Assembly (NCBI RefSeq): GCF_932526225.1
Contig: NC_064038.1
Coordinates: 6,599,822-6,663,821, forward strand
Direction: 5' to 3'
DNA: 64,000 nucleotides
Source of the DNA: Nematostella vectensis
Taxonomy: Eukaryota > Cnidaria > Anthozoa > Actiniaria > Edwardsiidae
Below the pieces are notes generated by a model, which was not told the DNA's origin, ran no database searches, and was given only the letters and a program-made list of their open reading frames with translations. A program made the position numbers and the translations under genes. Positions 24,072 through 34,100 of this stretch are shown here, one piece after another (position 1 is the first letter of the stretch; each line of letters begins with the position of its first letter).

Positions 24072-24275
24072 CTGCGGCGGGAGCCTCTATAGCCGAACAT
24101 ATCAAACACGCTATAGCCGAACAAGCCAAACGCGCAAAACCCGGTTTCCCTAGGTCTCTGACCCTCGCGCAAAAGCTGCTCTACGCCGTGCCCGCGACGG
24201 GGCTGGGAGGCCCGGAGGGGCGATTCGCGCCTCCCACTCGTTTCTATGAAACCCCCCAGTCCCCCCCCATAAAAG

Positions 24276-25370
24276 AATACTGGCAAAATAAACTGTGAAC
24301 TGTTCTGAGCCACAATAAAAACTCATAAAACAGCAAAACTAGTAATGAAGTGAACAAAGCCCCTTTCTAAATCATAATTCAGAAAAGGTTCAATAATTTA
24401 GATACACCTTTGTGCAGATTTTTTCATTTTTAAATATAGTCTCGGTCATTATTTCGTTGTCTAACGTAATAAATGGAAATGGTCCTGTGTGCGTTTTTTT
24501 TTTTCAATTTCAACGCTTATAGATATATTTTCAAAATGCCTTGTTTTCCACCTGTGTATGCTTTTCGCGGTTTACTTTACCGATTAACAACTATTATTTT
24601 TGCGCATTTGTTGCGCCCCCCCGCCTCCCCTCTCTCTCTCCTCTCTCCCTCCCTTTATCTCTCTGACTACTGTTTAGTGTCTTTGTCTATTTGTTTGATG
24701 TGTGTTGCTTAAGAAAAACTGTAAAACGATTAGGTTCTACGGTAAAATAACATAATGTATGCATATTTTGTTTAGAAAGCCGATAGTGATGCAGGATTTC
24801 AAGTTCAAAATTCTCAATTCTGTCTAACATATTCACATTTTGTTAATCAAGTATGCAAGAAAATTTCTATTGTTCTGCGACGGATCATAATTTCCCGTCC
24901 ATAGGATTTTCTTTTTGTACTAACATACACGAAGAACATACGCGGTTACAGGCATGTAGCCAAAACTTTGAGCTTGGATTCGTTTACCCATTTAGATGAC
25001 CATTTGCTCTTGGATATTTCGCCCCAGCTCGCAGTGGTACTTGTATATTTGTATATGAGCGGACATGCCGGTTGAGTCGGAGGGCTTCCATATACTTTAA
25101 CTAGATTTCTGGGGTGCATACCCCATAAACATTCTCGCGGTTCGTTTATTATGCTTGCGAAAAATGCAGGAGAAAAAATCCCTTTTAAAACAGTGCACAT
25201 GAAATAGGGAACGATTAGGTCAAAAAATATTTTATTTCTGGTCGCGATTCTACCTCGAGAGCACGCGGGCGGGTGATTTTTATTTATTTTGTTTAATTTG
25301 TTTATTTATTTCTAATAATAAAATCTGAATTTCACGTGGAGAAAAATGATTCATTCAATCAGAGGCACTA
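24276..25370. other. no supported gene
   Basis: AT-rich DNA with a CT-rich microsatellite near 24620-24665. Two short open frames (24473-24712, 24946-25200) lack domain or splice evidence. Confidence 0.4.
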
Positions 25371-25377
25371 TTGCGAC

Positions 25378-26103
25378 ACCAGCCCTCTCTTCTAAGCCAA
25401 CCCTCTCTGATAAACTAGCCCTCTCAAATAAGCCATCCCTCTCTAATAAGCCAGCCCTCTCTGATAAACTAGCCCTCTCTAATAAGCCAGCCCTTTCTGA
25501 TAAGCCACACCTCTCTAATAAGTCACCCATCTCGAATAAGCCACCCTTCTCTAATAAGCCACCCCTCTCTAGTAAGCCACCCTTCTCTAATAAGCCACCC
25601 TCTCTAATAAGCTACCCCTCCCTCACTAATAAGCCACCCCTCTCTAATAAGCCACCCCTTTCTAATAAAAGTCACCCCTCTCTAATAAGCCACCCTTCTC
25701 TAGATTCACCCCTCTCTAATAAAAGTCACCCCTCTCTAAAAGTCACCCCTCTCTAAAAGTCACCCCTCTCTAAAAGCCACCCCTCTCTAATAAGTCACCC
25801 CTCTCTAATAAGTCACCCCTCTCTAATAAGTCACCCCTCTCTAATAAGCCAGCCCCTCTAAAAGCCACCCCTCTCTAATAAGTCACCCCTATCTGATAAG
25901 CCACCCCTCTCTAATATGCCACCCCTCTCTAATAAGCAACCCTCTCTAATGAGCCACACCTCTCAAATAAGCCACCCCTCTCTAATAAGCCACCCCTTTC
26001 TAAAAGCCACTCCTCACTAATAGGTCAACCCTATCTAATGAGCCAGCCCTCTCTGATAAGCCACCCCTCTCTTATAAGTCACCCCTCTCTAATAAGCCAC
26101 TAT
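25378..26103. repeat. 18 bp minisatellite, array 1
   Basis: About 39 imperfect copies of an 18-19 bp unit, CCCTCTCTAATAAGCCAC. Because 18 is divisible by three, it gives an apparent protein of LSNKP repeats, which I do not consider a gene. Confidence 0.9.
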
Positions 26104-26261
26104 ATAAATCACTATATTTCCCAGGTGATATGTTTGGAGTTGATATCCAATTTTACACGTGTAAAATTATATGACCTTTTAAAGATCTTGCAAGCCTTGT
26201 GCTCTGCTTGAACAGGTATTTCATAGTGAAATATTGCACTATAGTGAAGATCTCAAAACTT

Positions 26262-26335
26262 GCTGACATTTGTTACGTTTGCTGACATTTGTTACATTTG
26301 CTGACATTTGTTACATTTGCTGATATTTGTTACAT
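26262..26335. repeat. 19 bp tandem repeat, four copies
   Basis: GCTGACATTTGTTACATTT units start at 26262, 26281, 26300 and 26319. They lie between the two 18 bp minisatellite arrays. Confidence 0.9.
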
Positions 26336-26977
26336 GAAAATAGACATAGCCATACTCCACACGCCATTTTCATTTTGGAACAAGTTTGTCTTTCCTGATC
26401 ACACATCATATTACGCTGCCGAAATCTTTCAACGTGATTATAGTAAAAGATTCGATGGTATAAAACTGACTATTTTTTTTTTCAATATTCCCAGTACGTG
26501 CTAATGGTTTACAAAAACGATATCCCCGTATTTTTAAGGCCACAAGCGTCCAAAATAGCTTAATCTAAAAAATATAGGGTTATAAACATTTCGTTGTATT
26601 GCTGTCTTTGTTGAAATAACGTGCAGTTTCTAGCCGTGAGGCGACTCAATAGTCTCCTAGCGCGTTCTTCCAGGAGCTCCAAAATTATTCTTTAACAGTG
26701 TCTACTGCTCATTCTACCTAAATAATATTGAATATTGAATAGTACGGTAACTACAGAAATGTGCCACATTATTCCATGCTGAGGCCAGGAGGGAATACAC
26801 CTTCTCATAGACTAGGTAATTAGTTGTCGTAGAAGGCAGTTAATAACATTAACTGCTATCCCTTAGAGTTTAAGGACCACGCCTTTTCTCTGCCGCATAG
26901 GTGTCAAAACTTATATTGGCCACACGTAGGATAGAATCCTGCTAGGGAGACCCCTATTCACCCCTCCCCCCCTTATG

Positions 26978-27610
26978 AGACAGGTTTGGCTTATTAGAGA
27001 GGGATGGCTCATCAGAGAGGGGTGGCTTATAAGAAAGGGGTGGCTTATTAGAAAGGGATGGCATATCAGAGAGGGCTGGCTTATTAGAGAGGGATGGCTT
27101 ATTAGAGAGGGGTGGCTTATTAGAGAGGGCTGCCATATTAGAGAGGGCTGGCTTATAGAGAGGGCTGGCTTATTAGAGATGGGTGATTTATTAGAGAGGG
27201 CTGGCTTATTGAAGATGGGTGATTTATTAGAGAGGGCTGGCTTATTAAAGGGGTGACTTGTTAGATAGTGATGGCTTATTAGAGGGGTGACTTATTGGAG
27301 AGGACTGGCTTGTTTCATAAGGTTGGCTTAATAGAGAGGGTGGCTTATTAAATAATGCACTCTATGCAGCCTAACAGAAGGTGCACACTGGTATGTAAAT
27401 AATGTAATACTAGAAATTTTGCCAAGGGGTGGGTTAATAGAGTCGTGGCTTGTTAGAAAGGGATTGCTTATCAGAAGGGCAGCTTATTAGAGAGCTATGT
27501 TTTTTTAAAGATGGCTTATTAAAGAGGGTTGGCAGAAAGGAAGGGCAGATCATTGAGAGGGGGGCATATTATAGAGGGGGGATTAAAGGGCAGCATATTA
27601 CAGTAGGGAA
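26978..27610. repeat. 18 bp minisatellite, array 2, inverted
   Basis: About 30 degenerating copies of GGCTTATTAGAGAGGGGT, the reverse complement of array 1. The unit order decays towards 27600. Together with array 1 it could fold into a long imperfect stem around an 870 bp centre. Confidence 0.9.
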
Positions 27611-27948
27611 ATGTTGATTTGGTTAGTGAACAGCTGCTTTAGGAATATGTTTCATTGCCATTCAGAGACAATGGAGTCACCAAGGAAACATGTGATTTAT
27701 TGAAAGATTATGCAAATAAATAGTTACATAACTACAGCAGAACATTATAAGCTATGATGTGACGAAGGTTGCTTCAGTAATCAAATTTGGAAATCCATCA
27801 TGCCTGCTGAATAGATGGACAAAGGTAGTATAAGTCAAGTGTAACATACAAGTGAAAATCTCCTAGAGCTTGAAATAAAACAATGTAAAACATGTGAATT
27901 CTTCATGATCTCCATGTTATTTGTGAACCAATAATCTGAAACTTAGGC

Positions 27949-28108
27949 TCACACTGTCTTTATATGTGTCCTTAATTCCAATGGCACAGTTAAATTCAAA
28001 ACTGGACTATTTGCTTGGTGCCGCCTTAGAGCTAAAGATGACAAAATCTCCGGTTCAATTTTGTTAACCTTGGCACCTTTGACATTGAATAACAAAATTT
28101 GACACTGC
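27949..28108 (-). CDS. candidate 3' coding exon, unrecognised protein
   Basis: An acceptor ending TTTATTTCAG precedes 52 open codons (begins QCQILLFNVKG, ends LRTHIKTV) in phase 2 and a TGA at 27949-27951. The pattern of charged and aliphatic residues looks like a folded protein (VNKIEPEILSSLALRR, PVLNLTVPLEL). A minus-strand AATAAA lies about 250 bp downstream. A probable first exon lies at 28565-28618, but the linking exon was not found. No family is recognised. Confidence 0.5.
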
Positions 28109-28564
28109 CTGAAATAAATAAAAAGGGAATTTAGTACAGGCTGAAGCTAGCTACTAATATGAAAAACATTTTCAGTCGCCTGGCCATACTAAAGCTTCAG
28201 CCAGGGTTGATATTCGTAATGTAAACAGACCCTTAGAAAAGGCAAATCTGAGGATATGCCAATTCACCGTATTGATTTTTATGAGGTAGAGAAAGATCAA
28301 ATCAGAATACTTAGGGGACTGTGTGATAATTGTAAGCTTATAGCTGCAATCTTACTGTACAACTTAGCCCAACTTAGATAGTGGAACTGATTGATTATCA
28401 ATTGAATGTTTTACACGCATTGCGTTCACTTGTTTATCAGTAGTAACCTTCAAATATATTTCCTATGAACTTCTTGACCTGCTTAATTGTGGATATCTCC
28501 CCTAGCGAAGGACGGTACGAAAGTAAAGACTCGATTTTTCGAGGAGCGAGGGAGCGTGACTCAC

Positions 28565-28618
28565 CTCTAAATGGCTTGTCTCCGTCTTAGGACGGACTCC
28601 AGTAAGGGAACATAACAT
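28565..28618 (-). CDS. candidate first coding exon (18 codons)
   Basis: ATG at 28618 and the strong donor GAG|GTGAGT at 28565; encodes MLCSLTGVRPKTETSHLE in phase 0. It lies below the CCAAT module at 28795-28864. Its phase does not fit the exon at 27949 directly, so a middle exon is needed. Confidence 0.35.
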
Positions 28619-29759
28619 GGCTTTTGCTAAATCCTTTTCTCTTGGGTGTTTCTCTGCTTTATCGATTCCTCAGAAATCAGTTATATTATCAACAAACGAC
28701 CGTTCTGCCATACCAAACTCGATCCCAGGGAAGAAGAGGGAAGACTGTTCTGCCACTCGATCCCAGTGTCACACGTGTGGCATTCTAACAAGGTCTATGA
28801 TTGGACACATGTAGTCCTATCTGATTGGTTAGACACTTTCACCACAAGGACAGTTCTGCAACGGTACAATTATATACACAATTTCACACAACCTCAGGAT
28901 GGTAAGCCTGTGGTAATAGTAATAGTAATAATGATGATGATGATGACAATAATAACTAGAAGTAATCGTAGATAAGTGAAGTGCGCCGTGTTAAAATGAA
29001 CAGAAACGGCTGTGGCGAGTAACAAGTCATTTAAAAAGCAATGTTTACACACAACACAACATTTTATTGTCATTATTGATAATAATGTAAACTGTAAACT
29101 GTTTGTGGCTTGTTTTCTATATAGCATGTAAATAACTTTTTTTGGAAAATGCAGCAAAGTACATCAAATAACGCTCAATAACCTACTGTTCTTGCAAGTT
29201 TTTTTTTTAATCTAGAAGAAAAGTGTATTTTGAAATGCGTATGAATAAAGCATAATAAACAATTCGGATCCTTGCAAACATGCGAAATTCCGGGAAAGTA
29301 CTTTCACTGCGTCATGCAAAAACGTGTCTGACGAGTCCGACCGTGAAAAACCGGTTTGACTGCTGTTCATTGGCTGAGAACTGCATCAAATGGAGGCAAA
29401 GTTTACCCGCCACATCAATCTTGAAACACTTCAGCCTTCAGCACACGGGCGACAGGATTTGGAAGCGCTAGTATAACTCGCGCAATAACCCCTTTTCACA
29501 ATTCAATGACTTGTGCACATTATCAACCGCCGCGCGTCGTGATATGCGCATGACGACGTTAAGAGCAATAATATTTGTGCACAGCCCGGCCGATTTGACT
29601 GTTTATTTTCAATATTCACATTCTTTCTATACGCCGGATTTTCATTCGTCTTAAAGAATACACTGTCAATAATACAGCTCAAACGTAAAACAAAAATAAC
29701 GAGCACTTTAAAGAAGCATACGCACATGGTGGGGACGCTTCACTCTCAGATAGTTTGTA
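28619..29759. other. no supported gene; trinucleotide microsatellite
   Basis: Besides the CCAAT module this holds a short AAT/GAT microsatellite at 28918-28960. Open frames at 29280-29471 and 29503-29727 have no domain evidence. Confidence 0.35.
28795..28864 (-). promoter_or_regulatory. double-CCAAT promoter module, copy 2
   Basis: On the minus strand it reads CGTTGCAGAA, then GTGTCTAACCAATCAGAT, then a second CCAAT, matching 16970-17055 with indels. CCAAT complements lie at 28824-28828 and 28800-28804. It sits about 180 bp upstream of the candidate first ATG at 28618. Confidence 0.45.
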
Positions 29760-29769
29760 GAAACGAAAT

Positions 29770-30355
29770 GGGCGTTAACAAAACCAGGAATAGTGAATCG
29801 GGGAATCAGGGAATCAAGGATGGAGAATCAGCGGTATTCCCCATTTAAAGCCAGATACTTCATATATGGAACACGATAAAGTCCTGAGATTTAAAATGCC
29901 GGCCACGAAGGAAAGATTGTCACATTGGAGTCGCAAAAATGGCGTTGTGGGCGTTGTGAAACCAGTTACGTTACTTTCGTTCTATGTTGAAGTAGTTTAT
30001 CCAAAGGGGGATCCAAATACGGGATCCAAAAGGTGCCCAGGTCATGTCTACTCCCGTAAGACTCTGCTTACCAAGAAAGATACTTCATGAAAGCAGGGCC
30101 GTAGCAGGTCTCTAAATTTTGGGGAGGGAGGGGGGGGGACAATACAGAAACATTAAGAAAATATTAGGGGGGCACAGCCACACCCCTACTGGTCATTTTC
30201 TTATAATTTTTTAAAATACTGGGGGAGACACGTGCACCCAGTGTCTCATCCCCTGCTACGGCCCTGTAAAGACATTTACCAGTACCTCGGCTCAAATGTG
30301 GAATACCGCTGATTTCCCACTCCCAGATTCCAAATTCCTGGTTTTGTTGACGCCC
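29770..30355. mobile_element. 586 bp TIR element with 10 bp TSD
   Basis: GAAACGAAAT occurs directly at both edges (29760-29769, 30356-30365). The ends are inverted copies of GGGCGTTAACAAAACCAGG with one difference, and the similarity continues inward through a CAGCGGTATTCC word. No ORF with recognisable function. A second MITE (30094-30266) sits inside it, so this element is the older of the two. Confidence 0.8.
30094..30266. mobile_element. MITE, GCCGTAGCAGG family, copy 2
   Basis: 173 bp with perfect 15 bp ends, CAGGGCCGTAGCAGG and its complement, nested in the 586 bp element. Its interior is the reverse complement of copy 1 at 1033-1213. Confidence 0.85.
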
Positions 30356-31054
30356 GAAACGAAATCGTCCATTTTTTGCCCTCGACCTCTAGATTCGATT
30401 GCACCCTAACGATTCTTCTTGCAGATCGTTAGCAAATATGTGCTTTTCAGCAAATACGGGAATTTTTTCTCCAAATCAAGCCACAGGTACAATCCAAATA
30501 ACAATAAAGGGGGGAAGGCAATAAACACAGCAAGGTGACGTGAGAATATTGAGAGTAAAACACATAAAAAACACTACAAAACGGCGTCGAAAACAAGTGT
30601 CCAAAAATAAAGCTACACAAAAAAAAAGCTTCATTGCTCTTGCTGAAAATTCTTGTCGGATGAAAGGTACCCGGTAAACAAATTATCTGTATTCCTAGGC
30701 TGGACTCATATTCTATCAACTTTGTTAGTTTAAACGTCTGCATTTGTTGATACAGATATACCAGCTGGGATAGCCTATGCATATTCTTTTTCGCTAAATC
30801 TGTTTTTGTATGTCAATGAGATTGCCTCATTATTGGGAACAACTAAGCGAGTACAAAGGTGGCGACGGTGCTGGCTTTTTGATGTATTTTATCGCACAAG
30901 TTAATTACTATCACCTTACACAAAGCGGTTAAAGCACGCGTACTAAGTACGACGTTTTTAATTCTCCGTCATAGAATTCGCTGCTTGACATCCATTAGAC
31001 TATGAATCACAACAATTTCAGCTTAAAGGCGCGATAACACTAACAGGCTTTCCC

Positions 31055-31148
31055 ATGGAAAAAGCAAGAGAAGCCATGTGTATAAGAAAACTTTGTTTTG
31101 TTTTCGCCCTTCTATGTGTTTTTCTGCTAACAAGATCTGAAAGCACAG
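31055..31148 (+). CDS. lectin gene exon 1: signal peptide
   Basis: The ATG gives a short charged start, then a hydrophobic core ([13 protein letters not shown]) and a likely cleavage region near SES. A second in-frame ATG at 31076 (MCIRKL) would also give a signal peptide. Donor G|GTACGT, phase 1. Confidence 0.75.
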
Positions 31149-34100
31149 GTACGTACTGTAAGTTTTACACGATAGCAAAAGGGAACACTACTATTTTTAA
31201 TTGTTCAAAGATGTCTTCAGTCTCTCTTTGTGTGTGTGTGTTTTTTTTTTTTCGATAAGGCGAAAGGGAATCTAAAAGTAAAAAAAAAAACAGTAAAATT
31301 TGACCGACCTGAACTGAGAGTGCATTTCAATGGACGGTCTCAACTAAGATAAGGCAGGATTCATATATTTTAAACGGTAATTTACTTGTTTAGGCACTGT
31401 TTAACACGTTTCAATGGCTTCCTTGTTGAAAAACTGATCGGAAACGCTTTGTTTTGCAAAATGTCCACCGAATACAATTCTGGGTAATTTGAAAAGGAAG
31501 CTAGAGGAAGGCGTATTGACATAGAGTCTATGCTCTTGTTATCTTTTTCTTCCGAAAGTTAATGACGATGTATGATTGTTCTGAAATAATTGATTATTTA
31601 AAAGGTTTCTAACATTACATATGCAGGTGTTTGATATTTTCTTGAACCGATAAATCCGAGAAAATCGGCACCTAATATTTCTTTTCAACTAATACGATAA
31701 ACTTCTAAATGTGCCCTCTTTATCAGTCTATATCAGTAAACCAAGTAAAAAATAATCTTTTAACATATTGATACCAGCACAAAAAATGTCATTTTGATGA
31801 TTTGTAAAAGTCAAATATATTTATTTCTAATGAAAGTTGCTTTTATTTGGGATTTCCCTTATGTATCTCGAATTTTGATAATATTGATTATATAGTCGCT
31901 TAATTTGATCTCATCATGAAATCCTATTTGCAATTTGTTTCATAAAGAGTGTGCTTTCAACCGCGCTCTGATTGGATTAAGAGGTTCCAAAAGGCGGCTG
32001 CTCATCATATCACGGCTTTAAATAACCGCTACAACTTCCCGTCCCTTACAATTACCCATCTAAAGGCCCTGGTAAAAATGTTTGAACAAGTCATTCAGCT
32101 TGCGTTCGATCCCCTTGGGGGGGGGGGAGGGGGGGGGGGGGGGACACTCCAGAAAAGTAGACGGGGGTGATCGTCCTATCTTATAAAATTCGACCAACTG
32201 CTATTCCTTAGGGGGTGTTTAAACGGTTTCTTCGATTCTGCTATCTCTTAGGGTATAAAATTCTACCCACTGCTATTCCTTGGGCGGTTTTTTTCCGATT
32301 CTCTTAGGGTTAAAAATTCCTTTTACCACACCCAATTTGCTATCTCTTATGTCTGGTGCACACTGGTTACATAACGACATGGGTGCGCGCACTCTTATCT
32401 TCGTATGTTCAAGTGTGAATGGTCCGACATTTTGACATAAACCCGACATAACGACATTGGACATAACGACATATGTCGTTAAAAACAGTGCGGCTAAACA
32501 GTGCGCGCGCCCATGTCGTTATGTCACTAGTGTGCACTAGGCACTAGGGGTAAGAATTTCGGTTGACCACACCCAAAGTGCTATCTCTTAGTGGGACGAT
32601 CATTCTCGTCTGTTTTTATCGGGTTCGATTTTATCAAATAAGCGTTGAATAATGTTTCGCGCGCATGGCCAACGGATTGGATGATCTTCTCCCAACAAAC
32701 ATGGTTGACCCATTGGTTGCAACGGAAGAGAGGCTAGTGGCTGTCTTGTAGGGGGGTATGGGGGAGGGGGGGGGCTAAAAAATGGCATCTCACAATCATT
32801 TGATTATCCAACCTTTCTCCTGTTCATGGCGCAAAATTTATCAGTCGGTTGAAGTAAGTGTTTCTGACTTTGTAGGCGACTGTTCATTTGACAACTTTAC
32901 TCTCTGTAACTGGTCAAAGGTTCAGATAAGCGTTGAATAATGTTTTATGCGTGTATGGCAAACGGATCGGATGATCTTCTCTTAACAAACATGTTTGACC
33001 CATTGATCGCGCAGGAGGAGAGACTAGTGGCTGTGTATGGGTTGGGGGGGGGGGGGCTAAAAAATGGCATCTGACAATCAAATTTGTTGATCGATTGACT
33101 TTAAGTGTTTCTGATTTTGTAGGCGACTGCTCATTTGACAACTTTACTCTCTGTAACTGGACGAAGGTTCAGACTAACGGCGCGGAATGGACTCTCCTCA
33201 AGGATCGTACTCCAAGTATCAATACTGGCCCCAGTCACGATCACTCTGGTGAGGGTATCCCAACAGTTTCAATTTCACAATATTACTTGGCCAAAAAATA
33301 CCCGAGAATTCTCGGACCAGCTGGCTAATTTCTATAAAATTTATGGTATCTAGATATGTTAAAATATCGTCAAACATCGTATTTTACCACAAAGATTCAT
33401 GTAAAGGATGATTCTCTTTATAGATTTATAGATTTTGATCTTTCCCGAATTTCTCGGGCCCTAAATTCACATGGCTTTTCGAGACTTTTCGGGTAACTTT
33501 TTGGTTTCAGCAGAACTTCGAAAATAGCGCTATTGAGTGTAATCATTTGGAATACGAACCAAGAGGACGTTCAAACTGTTCTGAAACATGAAAGCGGTTC
33601 TCCAAAAGGTAAACATGCGAAATTATTAGCAAAAATGCAAAATAAAGTTTTCAGGCCAGAGAATTCTCGGGTGTTTCGAAAAACAGGTGTCAGGGCCGTA
33701 GCATGGAGGTTGGGCACTTGGGCACTTGCCCCTCCCCCCTATTAAAAAATATAAGGCAATGACCAGTGTGGCGTAGCTGTGTACCAAATATATGTTAAAT
33801 ATGCATCTGTATCGTATGCCACCTCCCCCCCCCCCATTGAAAAATATATAAGGCAATGAACAGTAGGGCGTAGCCGTGTCCCCAATAATTTATAATATGT
33901 TTCTGTATCGTAGGCCAAATCCCTTCTATTACTTGAGGCCTGCTACATGTCTTAATGCTGTGATGTTTGTACTTTTTGTGCTTCTGTAAAGTAGTTAGCG
34001 AACATTTCCTTTTTCTTGCTTTTCTTGTGGAAAGCTAATCGAGGGTGTTGAAGCGACACTGAGGCCATGTTGGCTGTTTGTATGACGCATCTTTATTCTT

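Larger units (their letters stand above)
22218..24268. mobile_element. 2.05 kb GC-rich TIR element with two ORFs
   Basis: About 72 bp TIRs (22218-22288 and 24196-24268; two internal mismatches) both begin with a G tract, then ACTGGGGGGTTTCATAG. ATAAAAG flanks both sides (22211-22217, 24269-24275), a probable 7 bp TSD. GC content is well above the surroundings. Part of the TIR is repeated just inside the left end (22290-22345). Subterminal DNA at 22365-22500 carries three CGCGTAGAT-containing repeats and an inverted pair. Two minus-strand ORFs fill the centre. Neither resembles a transposase I know, so it may be non-autonomous with cargo genes, or a novel or virus-like element. Confidence 0.8.

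Noticed and set aside
23993-24298. 101-codon plus-strand ORF in the GC-rich element
   Set aside because: Overlaps the leader of the 260-residue ORF in antisense and runs through the terminal inverted repeat; probably a shadow, although its helical start looks protein-like.
25346-25756. 136-codon ORF of LSNKP repeats, and matching short ORFs at 26954-27256
   Set aside because: An open frame produced by an 18 bp minisatellite; no start context, no other coding evidence.
29280-30090. Several 60-75 codon ORFs
   Set aside because: No domain match; the second half lies in a non-coding TIR element.
32876-32923. First copy of the MAM1 exon start as a coding exon
   Set aside because: It has an acceptor but no donor and breaks into the next repeat; the complete exon is at 33123-33248.
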